Shown piece after piece: positions 1 to 9,121 of a stretch of DNA of 64,000 nucleotides (position 1 is the first letter of the stretch; the number at the start of each line of letters is the position of its first letter). Below the pieces are notes generated by a model. That model saw nothing but the letters and a program-made list of their open reading frames with translations, was not told where the DNA came from and ran no database searches. Made by a program: the position numbers and the translations under genes. The stretch covers positions 124,001-188,000 of the forward strand of contig NZ_VLOG01000039.1 in the NCBI RefSeq assembly GCF_007655305.1, in the 5' to 3' direction. The stretch is from Algoriphagus algorifonticola. GTDB taxonomy: Bacteria; Bacteroidota; Bacteroidia; Cytophagales; Cyclobacteriaceae.

Positions 1-1497
1 TTTGCTTTTTTCCTCTAACACCTCCAGTGAATTGCTATCAATTCTCCACTTTCCCAGTCTACTAATATCCATACTGCCTACTGCGAATAGTGAGTAGTAA
101 TTAGGATCGACAGGCTTGTTGTCCAAAGCTCTTTTATCGAAAGTTCTAACCCATTCAGCGATACAAGTTGCAGCATTATGAACTCCGTAAAGAGTGATAA
201 CTCCATCTGGATTTGCATAATCGCAGCTGTAATGGATAGTTTCCAAAGGAATCGGCTCTTTCAGTCTATAAGCAGTCAGTTTTTCTTTGGAAGGATCCAT
301 ATCTTTCCTTTTGACAAGGTAGACAGTGGTAAAGGCTTCCATTTTTACAGTGCTTAAACGTCTTATCAACCTTTCTATCACCTTGCTTTCCGGGAATGGA
401 TTATCAAAAAGTAGGTCCATCGCAAACTTAAAAGAGCAATCTGTTAGAATGATAAAATCCTCGGTGATTCCCAATTGATGCATGCATTCATAAATGGCCA
501 GTTTATCCCCAGTCTGGTCTTCAAGTTCCCAGCGCTTCATAGGACCGTTGCCATCCCATGCAAGTAAAAACATGAATACATCTCCTTTTGGCTCATCATT
601 GTCATGAGGTTTTCCATCGACGTGATGATTTAGGTTGGTGAAAAAACCTTTCACTTCTTCATTCACATGATCGTGGTCGGGATGATCAACCAGTTTATGC
701 GCCAGAGCTTCTAACTTATCTTTAAAAGACTCTTTATTATGCCTTAAATGATGAATAGTTTGCTCCATGTGAGTAAAGGAACCTTTATCTCTGGAGTAAT
801 TGACGGTGTAAACCTCCTTGGTAAGCGGATCAAATACGGGGTGCGCTGAGGTTTGGGCAATTCCAAAAGGCCAAGGAACCATGGGGGGCTCCGCGGTCAT
901 CCATTCAGTGCTTTTGCCCATTGGGGTAATAATTTCCAGACTTTTGGGATCCAGTAAATAGGGCCTTCCAACATCATAGGTGGCCATCAAACTTCCCTGT
1001 TTCTGCCCATTGAATTTGACAGGCTGAGTAGCTGTGTTCAGTTCGTTTCTAGAGCCGAAAACCATACTCATTCTAGTGATTCCCATATTATGGAAACCCA
1101 TCAATCCATGATGTTTAGTCCCTTGTTTTGTTGCTTCATCTGCATAAAAACAAGGTGTTTTCATCAATTTGGTCTTAACCTCTGGGCTTGATTGGTTCAG
1201 ATTGACCTGAATAACCATACCGTCTCCATTCATTATAGGTGAACCAAATTCGGGATTATTCTTTCCTTCTTCTGTTTTTTCCGGGAAAGGAAGGCCTTCG
1301 GAGTTAACTGTTCCTACAGGAAGTGAAACATGAAAAACCCCAAAAATATTCGCTGGAAGTTTCCCTTCAATTATCTTTAATTCACCAGTGATTTCTTTCC
1401 TTGAAGCTTTCAATAAGGGTTCACCTTGAATCGCCTTTATTTCAGAATTTTTCTTAAAAAAATTCAAAATGGCATTCCATGTCTTTTTCAAAATCAT
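1..1497 (-). CDS. Carotenoid oxygenase family protein (RPE65/lignostilbene dioxygenase type), C-terminus cut by window edge
   Basis: The minus-strand frame is open from an ATG at 1497 down to base 1 without a stop, giving 499 residues so far. The protein looks like an Fe(II)-dependent carotenoid or stilbene cleavage dioxygenase, which splits a C=C bond with O2. The family's first iron-ligand His lies in SAHPVFDPLTKEVY. The second lies in MHQLGITEDFIIL, which matches the usual MHDFAITENY segment. A third is probably in TIHYSCDYANPDG. The fourth, C-terminal His should lie beyond the edge. There is no signal peptide, so it is probably cytoplasmic. The family is usually about 470-520 residues, so only a short tail is missing. 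The substrate cannot be told from sequence. Confidence 0.82.
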   Translation of the reverse strand, partial: MILKKTWNAILNFFKKNSEIKAIQGEPLLKASRKEITGELKIIEGKLPANIFGVFHVSLPVGTVNSEGLPFPEKTEEGKNNPEFGSPIMNGDGMVIQVNLNQSSPEVKTKLMKTPCFYADEATKQGTKHHGLMGFHNMGITRMSMVFGSRNELNTATQPVKFNGQKQGSLMATYDVGRPYLLDPKSLEIITPMGKSTEWMTAEPPMVPWPFGIAQTSAHPVFDPLTKEVYTVNYSRDKGSFTHMEQTIHHLRHNKESFKDKLEALAHKLVDHPDHDHVNEEVKGFFTNLNHHVDGKPHDNDEPKGDVFMFLLAWDGNGPMKRWELEDQTGDKLAIYECMHQLGITEDFIILTDCSFKFAMDLLFDNPFPESKVIERLIRRLSTVKMEAFTTVYLVKRKDMDPSKEKLTAYRLKEPIPLETIHYSCDYANPDGVITLYGVHNAATCIAEWVRTFDKRALDNKPVDPNYYSLFAVGSMDISRLGKWRIDSNSLEVLEEKSK

Positions 1498-1672
1498 TAA
1501 ATAATCAGGCTAGGTAAAAGTAAATTAATCATTATAATCTACTTTTTTTTAGCTTCTTAGCGAAAAATTAAATGAAAATAGTTTGATTTTCTTGACAGAA
1601 TAGGTAGTTCGTCCAAGTTGAAAATCTCAAAAAATTACAATAACTGTCAATTCTGAATCGATTTGATTGATT

Positions 1673-2509
1673 TTAGCGTAAGGCCTTAGTTACCAGCTCT
1701 TTGATTTTAGTACGGTCATTTTGATAATCAGCTAGGTCAATTAGCTCAATTTTTCGAAAATCAATGGGATGGCTCTCACTTTGAAGAGCTATATAACCAG
1801 CTTTTAGAGGGGTTCCATCGAGTTTAATCAAACTATCTAAGGGACTAACAATCCCTCCTCCAATCTGAGGTTTGTAGTAGGAAATAACGGTGTCTTTTTC
1901 CACCAAATGATGAATTTCTTCATCTCCCAAAACTATCAAATAGGCCTGAACCCATTGATCTCCATGATATGTTTTGGAAGTGGAATTGATACAATGAGGA
2001 GTGAATAAAGTATCTGCCATAACCACATGGGTTCCCGGAGTACATAGATTACAAGTGCTTCTTTCATCACTGCCATTCCCACCCAAAAATTGTGCTTCGA
2101 TAGATATTGGAAAATCCTGATCTGTTAAAATAGTACTCGGATCTTGGGAGTGTAGCATGGCTCCACTATTTCTGTATGCCCAATTTTCACCTTCCGGAGC
2201 TTGATCTCCAACAAACCTATATTCTACCTTAAGTAGGTAATAAGAGAAAGGTTTTTTGAAAAAAATATGCCCATATCTTCTTTGAAAAGCATCATATGCG
2301 TCATATCGAACTTGAAGCAGTCCATTATTTACCCGAAAGGTCTCTCCGAAATTATCATTCAATTCGTACCCCCTGATTTTTATATGCCAATCCTCTAAAT
2401 TCTCTCCATTGAAAAGGGAAGTCCAGATTATATCTTCTTCACTTTTTTCACTGCTCTGGCAAGAGAACAAAATGATTGAAAAAGCAAATGCTAGGTATTG
2501 AAGTCTCAT
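1673..2509 (-). CDS. DUF1080 (3-keto-disaccharide hydrolase-like) lipoprotein
   Basis: This 278-residue protein starts with a short hydrophobic segment ending in LFSCQ, a lipobox, so it should be a lipoprotein. A DUF1080 domain begins at SLFNGENLEDWHIK and fills the rest. This jelly-roll, concanavalin-like fold is common in Bacteroidetes envelope proteins, and some members are reported to hydrolyse 3-keto-glycosides. The segment with the spaced cysteines CNLCTPG and CINST may be disulphide-linked in the periplasm (inference). It starts only 2 bp after the stop of the upstream endonuclease/phosphatase gene, so the two are very likely one transcript. The substrate is unknown. Confidence 0.85.
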   Translation of the reverse strand: MRLQYLAFAFSIILFSCQSSEKSEEDIIWTSLFNGENLEDWHIKIRGYELNDNFGETFRVNNGLLQVRYDAYDAFQRRYGHIFFKKPFSYYLLKVEYRFVGDQAPEGENWAYRNSGAMLHSQDPSTILTDQDFPISIEAQFLGGNGSDERSTCNLCTPGTHVVMADTLFTPHCINSTSKTYHGDQWVQAYLIVLGDEEIHHLVEKDTVISYYKPQIGGGIVSPLDSLIKLDGTPLKAGYIALQSESHPIDFRKIELIDLADYQNDRTKIKELVTKALR

Positions 2510-2511
2510 TT

Positions 2512-3297
2512 TTATTTAAATCTAAAGGTGGCGATTATTGGATAGTGATCTGAAAAGGGCTTATTTAAAACCTCATAAGAGATCAGTTCCAGTTTCTCAG
2601 GATTATACCAAATGTAATCTATTCTCCCTGTATAGGATTCGGATGAATAAGTTGCTTGAGTGTTTTTCGCCACTTGACCTGCATCAAGCCAATTTTCTGG
2701 GATGCTGTGATATTCCTCAGAATCAGGCTTGAAATTTAAATCCCCCATCCATAAGATCACATCCTGTCGACCTTGAACAAAGTTCAAAATAGAAGCTACT
2801 TGTGCCAATCGATTTTCAGGATATTCATGACAAAGGTGAGTTCCTCCGACTAGCCAGGTTTTCTGATCAATGTTTAATCTTGCCCATGCCACCGATCTGG
2901 GTTCGCCACCCTTGGGAGTTGGAAGTAATTGGGTTTCGAAATCTGCACCTCTTTTTACTAAAATACCTTCACCATATCCTCCATCTGAATAATCCATCGC
3001 CTTTGCAAAATAGCCCTGCATGCCCGTTTGCTTGGCCAGTTCTTTGACCAAATCGGTTTTTTGCCCATAGATGGGGGTTAGTCTATTCGTCATGCTATCT
3101 ACTTCCTGAAGAGCAACTATATCAGGATTTAATTCATGGATCAGATTGGCCAAGCTATCTAGATTAGGCTTTCCCCTTTGGTAAGGATTTTCTCCATGGT
3201 AAATATTATAGGTCATTACCTTTATATTCTGTGGATATCCCTGGAGGTTCATAACTCCACAAAAAAAAATAAATAAAAGAAAATGAGGAAGTTTCAT
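2512..3297 (-). CDS. Exported endonuclease/exonuclease/phosphatase family protein
   Basis: This 261-residue protein has the full set of EEP motifs: VMTYNIYHGE near the start, LQEVDS with the metal-binding Glu, GGTHLCHE, WMGDLNFKP, and the final FSDHYPIIATF with the catalytic Asp-His. The fold hydrolyses phosphodiesters or phosphomonoesters (nucleic acid, sphingomyelin, inositol phosphates) with Mg2+. I chose the ATG at 3297, which gives a normal signal peptide (MKLPHFLLFIFFCG). An upstream in-frame start would add 13 polar residues before it. It is the first gene of a pair with the DUF1080 lipoprotein. Secretion argues for a nutrient-scavenging role rather than DNA repair (inference). Confidence 0.85.
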   Translation of the reverse strand: MKLPHFLLFIFFCGVMNLQGYPQNIKVMTYNIYHGENPYQRGKPNLDSLANLIHELNPDIVALQEVDSMTNRLTPIYGQKTDLVKELAKQTGMQGYFAKAMDYSDGGYGEGILVKRGADFETQLLPTPKGGEPRSVAWARLNIDQKTWLVGGTHLCHEYPENRLAQVASILNFVQGRQDVILWMGDLNFKPDSEEYHSIPENWLDAGQVAKNTQATYSSESYTGRIDYIWYNPEKLELISYEVLNKPFSDHYPIIATFRFK

Positions 3298-3407
3298 TGA
3301 TTGAATATTAGTGCTTTGAATCGTGCATGAAATCAAGATAAGTCTTTAATATAAGCTAAGTAGTACATAATCGAATAACTCCTTATATTTCTCTTAATTT
3401 TTAGTAA

Positions 3408-5042
3408 ATGAAAAAAGCTGTACTCTTCTTCATCATTTTCACTGTTGGTATAGGTTTGGCCTTCTTTGGCCTTGATTTTTTGTTGGCCAAGAAAATCGAT
3501 AAACTGATTAATGAGAATCCGGAAAGGCAATATGACCTGCTTTTTGAAAATGTTGATGTCAATATTCTGAGAGGCAGAGTAGAGTTGAAGCATATTTTGT
3601 TGGACCCTTTAGAGGAGGGATTGCCAGTTGAAATCACTGGTTCTGTAGAACAAATAATATTTTCCTCACTCAGCATTTGGGATTTGATTTTCAACAATGC
3701 CGTGGACATAGGAGAGATCAAGCTGATCAATCCCTCTTTTAGACTGATTAAAATTGACTCACTTTCCAATTTGCAGGATAATTCAAAAGCCTTTCAGGAT
3801 CTTTTTGGGGATTTAATATCCAGAGGGATTGTCAGGGATTTCGTCTTAGAGGGAGGCAAGGCAGAATTATTGATTCAGGAAGACAGCCTGAGATCCTTTG
3901 GGTTTTTTACAGATTTATTTATTCATGCTAAAGGTTTGAAAACAGATAAAAGAATTGTGACTCATGTGGTTCCTTTTGAGTTGAATCAGATTCAAACAGG
4001 GCTGAAGAATTTATTTTTACAAATGAACTCCAAGCAGTCAATAAAGATTGGAGCCATTGATTTTGATTTTTTGAATGAAAGCTTATCATTTCAAAATGTT
4101 GCAATGCGGTATGATCAGGAGATAGAAAAAATTTCTTTTGAAAAAACATATCAAAAAGACTTGATAGAATTTGAACTGAAGGAGTTGAATTTTGTGGGTT
4201 TAGATGCAGAGAGTGATTTGTATGGGAACTGGTCTATCATTGCAGATAAAATGATTTTGGACTCCTTGATTTTCACAGATGTTAGGAATAAGAATAAACC
4301 TAGAGAGAAAGAGATCAAAAAGCCGATGTTTGCAGGGATGCTTTCAGGTATTCCTATTCCTCTTCAAATTGATACCCTTCAAATTCGAAATAGTCAATTG
4401 ACCTATATTGAAATCCCCGAAGGTCATTCAAAAGGACCAAAGATTTCATTTGAGAAATTCCATGCAGATATATATGGGGTAATTAGCATAGATTCACTTC
4501 GAAGGTCCAAGGAAATGACTATGGAGGTGAAAACAGAATTTTTAGGACAAACTCCCATACAGGCAAATTTTACTGTTCCATACAATCAGGAGCTTTTCAA
4601 AATGAATCTCAACTTAGGAGCCATGGACTTAACTATTTTAAATCCCATCATTGAGCCAATGGCGGCATTGAGAGTGGAATCAGGAAAGCTCCGCAAATTG
4701 AGCTTACAGATGGATTCTTGGGAAGTAGCATCCAACAACCAGATGGTCTTTGATTATGAAGGTCTCAAGCTAGAAGTGCTAAAAGACGGCACTTCCAAAC
4801 AAAAAAACTCTTTGCTCAGTGTCATAGGAAACATTGCGATTAGGTCTGAGAACCTACCCGAAAAAAAGAATTATCGAATCGCTAATTATCAAACCAAAAG
4901 GAATGTATACCGCAGCCCTTTCAACTTTATTTGGGAAAGCACCAAAGGTGGCCTGCAGGAAATTACCCCCGGTGGGCTCACCAAATTGCTGACAGGAAGA
5001 AAAGATTCTGAAGGAAAGCAGGAAAAAAATCAGAAAAAATAA
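3408..5042 (+). CDS. AsmA/DUF748-like envelope protein, hypothetical
   Basis: This 544-residue protein has one N-terminal membrane anchor (about residues 4-27) followed by a long beta-rich region with repeated short strands such as DVNILRGRVELKHILLDP and GEIKLINPSFRLIKIDS. That pattern is typical of AsmA/TamB/DUF748-like proteins, which form elongated beta structures between inner and outer membrane. The C-terminal 90 residues are basic and end in a charged tail (KDSEGKQEKNQKK). I infer a periplasmic protein tethered to the inner membrane, perhaps in envelope lipid or protein transport. No catalytic motif is visible. The exact family is uncertain. Confidence 0.7.
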   Translation: MKKAVLFFIIFTVGIGLAFFGLDFLLAKKIDKLINENPERQYDLLFENVDVNILRGRVELKHILLDPLEEGLPVEITGSVEQIIFSSLSIWDLIFNNAVDIGEIKLINPSFRLIKIDSLSNLQDNSKAFQDLFGDLISRGIVRDFVLEGGKAELLIQEDSLRSFGFFTDLFIHAKGLKTDKRIVTHVVPFELNQIQTGLKNLFLQMNSKQSIKIGAIDFDFLNESLSFQNVAMRYDQEIEKISFEKTYQKDLIEFELKELNFVGLDAESDLYGNWSIIADKMILDSLIFTDVRNKNKPREKEIKKPMFAGMLSGIPIPLQIDTLQIRNSQLTYIEIPEGHSKGPKISFEKFHADIYGVISIDSLRRSKEMTMEVKTEFLGQTPIQANFTVPYNQELFKMNLNLGAMDLTILNPIIEPMAALRVESGKLRKLSLQMDSWEVASNNQMVFDYEGLKLEVLKDGTSKQKNSLLSVIGNIAIRSENLPEKKNYRIANYQTKRNVYRSPFNFIWESTKGGLQEITPGGLTKLLTGRKDSEGKQEKNQKK

Positions 5043-5104
5043 AGCTTTTTGCTTTCCGTCACATTTTGTCAGAGAGGAATACTAGGACTTTTATAAATTT
5101 AGGC

Positions 5105-7363
5105 ATGAATCAAGAGTCCAATGAAAAGCTGGAACTGGCAGCGAAGTTTGTTAACAGTACAGCAGCCCCCATTTTTTTAACAGGAAAGGCAGGAACGGGA
5201 AAGACAACTTTCCTCAGAGAACTTGCCGTCAAAACCCATAAAAATTATGTAGTCGTAGCACCTACAGGGATTGCGGCCTTGCAAGCTAAAGGTGTGACCA
5301 TACATTCCCAGTTTTTACTGCCTCTAGGAAGTTTCTTACCTGTTAAAGAACCTGAAGGGAATTACACGGATCAATATGGATTCTATACTCAACATACCTT
5401 GGGAAGAAGACATCCTTTGAATAAGATCAGAAAATCTGTATTGAGATCTATTGATCTACTGGTAGTCGATGAAGTCAGTATGCTACGAGCAGACATTTTG
5501 GATGCTATCGATTATAGAATGAAAAGTGTCAAGGGGAATTTTAATCAGCCCTTTGGAGGAGTCCAGGTCTTGTTGATAGGGGATTTATATCAATTACCTC
5601 CCATTGTAAAGGATCATGAAATGGCAATTTTGGGAAGATTTTATTCCAGCATGCATTTTTTTGAGGCCAAAGCTCTTAATCAATCCGGCTTGGTTTATCT
5701 GGAACTGGATAAGATTTTTCGCCAGAGAGATGAGGTTTTTATCAACTTACTGAATCATCTCAGAGATAATCAGCTAGACGCAGAAGATGTCAGATTATTG
5801 AATAAGCACTTTCGAACTCAGGAGGAAATCAAGGAAGAAAAGGATTGTATTACCATCACTACCCATAATTACAAGGCAGATCAGATTAATCAGAATGAGC
5901 TCAATTCACTTTCTGGGCCTTCTTTTTTTTACCGAGCTGATATAGAAGATGATTTCCCGGAATCCTTGTTTCCCTTGCCAGAAAAACTCGAATTGCGAGA
6001 AGGAGCTCAAATTATGTTTGTCAAAAATGACAGCTCAGGCTTTTCCTCCTATTTCAATGGAAAGTTGGCAACCGTTACAGAACTCAGCGATAATTCCATT
6101 ACTGTGATTATGGCCGATGAAACCGAGGAATATACTCTGAGAAAGGAGGTTTGGGAGAACAAGAAATATCTTGTGAATCCTCAAACAAAAGAGCTTGAAG
6201 AGGAAGTCGTAGGAACATTCTCCCAGTTTCCAATCAAACTGGCTTGGGCAGTAACAGTGCATAAAAGTCAAGGCCTTACGTTCGACAAGGCAATCATTGA
6301 TGTAGGAAACGCCTTTGCTCCAGGTCAGGTATATGTGGCTCTTAGCCGCCTGAGAAGCTTGGATGGATTGATCCTCAGAAGCAGAATTCAAAGCGGCTTG
6401 ATTTATTCGGATCAGCAGGTGGTTAATTTCTCCCAAGGAGCCAAAACCCATCAAAAACTGGATGAGGCCTTGGAAGTTCATCAGCGAAATTACCTCCAGC
6501 AACTTTTGGAAAACACCTTTCAGCTAAGGCCTATTTATAAAGAGATCAATGATCATCTATCCGGTCAGGAAGGAAAGATGGAGTTCGCATTAGAGCAAAT
6601 GCAACAATGTCTGCCTTCTATTCGGCAATTGATTCAATTGGAATTGGAAAATACCGAGAAGTTCTCTAGACAGCTCGTCTATTTGTTGTTTGAAAAAGAC
6701 CAAGACAAATTAAGGGAAAGGTTAGAAAAAGGAGTAGCTTATTACAAAGGTCTCTTTTTGGATATTCTAGAGAAGCTTGCACTTCAGTTGGTGTTGGTTT
6801 CGAATTTTTCTAAAACAATGGCATATCAAGAAGAAGTGGAAGCTATAGAGGAGATGTTTATTCGAAAATATCTGGAAATCAATAAGATAAAAAGGATAGT
6901 TCAGGCTGTTTTAGAAAATGATATTCCTGGCAGGATGGATGATATCGAAGATAAGTTCAAAGGCTTGAGAAGACAGTTTTATGAGAAAGCAAAGGACTTG
7001 GCCTCTGATAAATTGAAAGACATCAAGTCAAAAACCGGAAAGGTAAAAAAGGGAACTGCACAGCCTAAAAGACAAAAAGGAGATTCTCAGGAGCTTACTT
7101 TTCAGCTTTTTGAATCAGGAAAGGGAATAGCAGCAATCGCATTGGAGAGAGGGTTAGCAGAGTCTACTATTAAGGGTCACTTGGCTGATGGGATTGTTTT
7201 AGGAAGAATTGAATTGGAAGATTGCCTTCCCGGTGAAACTATCATTGAGATTCTTGCCAGCATGGAAAAATTCAAAAGCATGAAAGAGCTAAGGGAGCAT
7301 TTCTCAGGGAAATATGATTACGGAACCTTAAAGATGGTCATTGCAGGAAACAAGACTGTATAA
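5105..7363 (+). CDS. PIF1/RecD-like DNA helicase with C-terminal HTH domain
   Basis: This 752-residue superfamily 1B helicase has Walker A GKAGTGKTT at residues 27-35, Walker B VVDEVSML with Asp at about 122, a GDLYQLPP motif III, and VTVHKSQGLTF as motif V/VI near residue 385. It should unwind DNA 5'-3' using ATP. After the helicase core come a long alpha-helical linker and a C-terminal helix-turn-helix of the type found in bacterial PIF1-like proteins and RecQ-associated domains (FQLFESGKGIAAIALERGLA). I placed the start at ATG 5105. A TTG at 5066 is in frame but would add 13 residues before the conserved core. A shared hairpin terminator follows. Confidence 0.88.
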   Translation: MNQESNEKLELAAKFVNSTAAPIFLTGKAGTGKTTFLRELAVKTHKNYVVVAPTGIAALQAKGVTIHSQFLLPLGSFLPVKEPEGNYTDQYGFYTQHTLGRRHPLNKIRKSVLRSIDLLVVDEVSMLRADILDAIDYRMKSVKGNFNQPFGGVQVLLIGDLYQLPPIVKDHEMAILGRFYSSMHFFEAKALNQSGLVYLELDKIFRQRDEVFINLLNHLRDNQLDAEDVRLLNKHFRTQEEIKEEKDCITITTHNYKADQINQNELNSLSGPSFFYRADIEDDFPESLFPLPEKLELREGAQIMFVKNDSSGFSSYFNGKLATVTELSDNSITVIMADETEEYTLRKEVWENKKYLVNPQTKELEEEVVGTFSQFPIKLAWAVTVHKSQGLTFDKAIIDVGNAFAPGQVYVALSRLRSLDGLILRSRIQSGLIYSDQQVVNFSQGAKTHQKLDEALEVHQRNYLQQLLENTFQLRPIYKEINDHLSGQEGKMEFALEQMQQCLPSIRQLIQLELENTEKFSRQLVYLLFEKDQDKLRERLEKGVAYYKGLFLDILEKLALQLVLVSNFSKTMAYQEEVEAIEEMFIRKYLEINKIKRIVQAVLENDIPGRMDDIEDKFKGLRRQFYEKAKDLASDKLKDIKSKTGKVKKGTAQPKRQKGDSQELTFQLFESGKGIAAIALERGLAESTIKGHLADGIVLGRIELEDCLPGETIIEILASMEKFKSMKELREHFSGKYDYGTLKMVIAGNKTV

Positions 7364-7394
7364 AAAAGGGAAGCCATTTGACTTCCCATTTTCA
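7362..7394. terminator. Bidirectional hairpin between helicase and carboxylesterase
   Basis: GGGAAG (7368-7373) pairs with CTTCCC (7382-7387) around an 8-nt loop. On the minus strand it is followed by six Ts, and on the plus strand by ATTTTC. It lies between two convergent stops, so it probably ends both transcripts. Confidence 0.7.
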
Positions 7395-7397
7395 ATC

Positions 7398-9038
7398 TTA
7401 ATCCTTCTTGCTGTAATATCGATCATGAAATTGATAGCGTGCTTCAACATTCGATTTCTCTTCTTTAGAAGTCACGTCAATAATAAGATAAGGAGGATTA
7501 GAAATATTGCCTCCCATTGAAGACCATTGAGCTAAACCTTCGCCATTCGGATTTCCAGTTTTGATAAAGTTGGCGAAATAGCTTTGCATTTGATTGGATA
7601 CTTTATAATCCTCGGCAGTCCAAGCATATTCTTTGACCAGGGGGAGATTACCCATTGCATATTCTATTTCGCAAGCATGTGGTGCTCCAAGAGCCTTTGG
7701 GGCTTCCTGGCCATTTCTTTCCATAGTTCCTCCCGCCAATCCTGGCATTAAGTTTTGATCTTTTAGAGGAGGTCTTAGCTTGCTGTATAAATACCGATAA
7801 ACCGGCTGATTTGAATTTTTAGCATGTAAATCCAGCCATTTCCATGTACTGTAAGAAATAAACCTATCTGCTGCAAGGTTGGTTGCTGCCCATTCGACTT
7901 CTGCAGGAGTATTATGGGGATGAAGTTTCAATACCTCTTCCCATTCTTGAGGATAGGTTTCTTTCACCTTTTCAATAAAAGCTTCTTTGGTAAAAGGCTT
8001 GCCCTGCATAAAGGCCATACCTGGAATTTCAGCAGAATTCCAACCTGCCAATAAAGGAACTTGCGCCTGTTCACCAGCTTCAAAAATTTCAGGGAGTGTT
8101 TTAGGAAGGAAGTATCCATCGATTGTCACAGGAAATCCGAATCTTTTGGATTCCAAAAACATCTCATACAATTCGCGGGTGGAAAGGGATCTAAGCTCTT
8201 TCAGTGAGCTTACTCCCGCCTTATCAGCAAATTCTTTTCCATTAGCTTCTGCTTGTGTTAATGGCATTGGAGCCAGAGTAGGATGAATTCCTGCGCCACT
8301 TTCTCCAATTGCACCTGCGATCAGATTTTTTGAAAGGGGAGAGGCCATCTGATAGCTTACTGAGATTGAACCAGCCGATTCTCCTGCAATTGTCACTTTT
8401 TTGGGATCTCCACCGAATGAAGCAATATTATTTTGAACCCATCGTAAGGCCATATTTTGATCCATTAATCCATAATTGCCAGAACCTTTGTAGGATGTTT
8501 CTGCACTCAATTCAGGGTGAGCAAAGAACCCAAATATTCCCAACCTGTAGTTGACTGTAACAACGACAATTCCTTTTTGAGCCATGCTCTCTCCATCATA
8601 TCTTGGCTCAGATCCGTCTCCGGCAGAAAATCCTCCTCCGTAGAAATACACCAAAACTGGGAGATTTTTACTGTCTCTTTTAGCTGGGGTCCATACATTT
8701 AGATACAAACAATCTTCGCTGATTCCATCAGAGCGAAAATTCATATCGCCAAAAATGGGAGCTTGAACAGCTCTAGGACCAAATTTTTTAGTCTCCCTAA
8801 TTCCAGCCCAAGCTTTGGCAGGTTGAGGAGCTTTCCATCTGAGGTCTCCGATAGGGGCTTGCGCAAATGGAATACCTAAGTACTTTTGTATTCCTGTCTT
8901 GGTATCATACATTCCTTCAATAACTCCTGTTTCAATTTTCGTTTGAACATCAAATGAATTGGAGGTTTGTGCTTTGGCACTGAATGAATGGACTTGGATG
9001 GATACCATAATCAAAAAGAAGGCTAATTGAGTTTTCAT
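7398..9038 (-). CDS. Exported carboxylesterase, type B
   Basis: This 546-residue alpha/beta hydrolase has the type-B esterase layout: an oxyanion-hole segment VYFYGGGFSAGDG, the segment GNYGLMDQNMALRWVQ, the nucleophile elbow AGESAGS with Ser at about 221, and a catalytic His in APHACEIEYAMG. It should hydrolyse carboxylic esters. The start at 9038 gives a clean signal peptide (MKTQLAFFLIMVSIQVHSFSAKAQ), so it is exported. A longer in-frame start at 9068 lies inside the dyad at 9049-9069 and adds no useful sequence. It is divergent from the Nudix-type regulator at 9122, which may control it through that dyad (inference). The substrate is unknown. Confidence 0.9.
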   Translation of the reverse strand: MKTQLAFFLIMVSIQVHSFSAKAQTSNSFDVQTKIETGVIEGMYDTKTGIQKYLGIPFAQAPIGDLRWKAPQPAKAWAGIRETKKFGPRAVQAPIFGDMNFRSDGISEDCLYLNVWTPAKRDSKNLPVLVYFYGGGFSAGDGSEPRYDGESMAQKGIVVVTVNYRLGIFGFFAHPELSAETSYKGSGNYGLMDQNMALRWVQNNIASFGGDPKKVTIAGESAGSISVSYQMASPLSKNLIAGAIGESGAGIHPTLAPMPLTQAEANGKEFADKAGVSSLKELRSLSTRELYEMFLESKRFGFPVTIDGYFLPKTLPEIFEAGEQAQVPLLAGWNSAEIPGMAFMQGKPFTKEAFIEKVKETYPQEWEEVLKLHPHNTPAEVEWAATNLAADRFISYSTWKWLDLHAKNSNQPVYRYLYSKLRPPLKDQNLMPGLAGGTMERNGQEAPKALGAPHACEIEYAMGNLPLVKEYAWTAEDYKVSNQMQSYFANFIKTGNPNGEGLAQWSSMGGNISNPPYLIIDVTSKEEKSNVEARYQFHDRYYSKKD

Positions 9039-9048
9039 AGCATTGATT

Positions 9049-9069
9049 ATTGTTTCATTATGAAACAAT
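9049..9069. promoter_or_regulatory. Perfect dyad, candidate operator between esterase and Nudix-type regulator
   Basis: Ten-base arms ATTGTTTCAT and ATGAAACAAT flank a single T, giving a perfect inverted repeat. It lies in the divergent intergenic region between the esterase (start 9038) and the regulator (start 9122). Position and symmetry suit a dimeric repressor site, most simply for the adjacent regulator. This is inference from sequence only. Confidence 0.55.
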
Positions 9070-9121
9070 AGTACTTGCTATTTGGCTTATTTCCTATTTA
9101 TTTGAATAAATTTTGTAAAGC

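Noticed and set aside
1592..1650. TTGACAG and CTGTCAA inverted repeat upstream of the carotenoid oxygenase
   Set aside because: Only 7 bp arms spaced 45 nt apart; common by chance.
6035..6502. 155-residue open frame on the minus strand inside the helicase gene
   Set aside because: It lies wholly antisense to a well-supported helicase and has no family motif, signal peptide or leader. It is a codon-use shadow.
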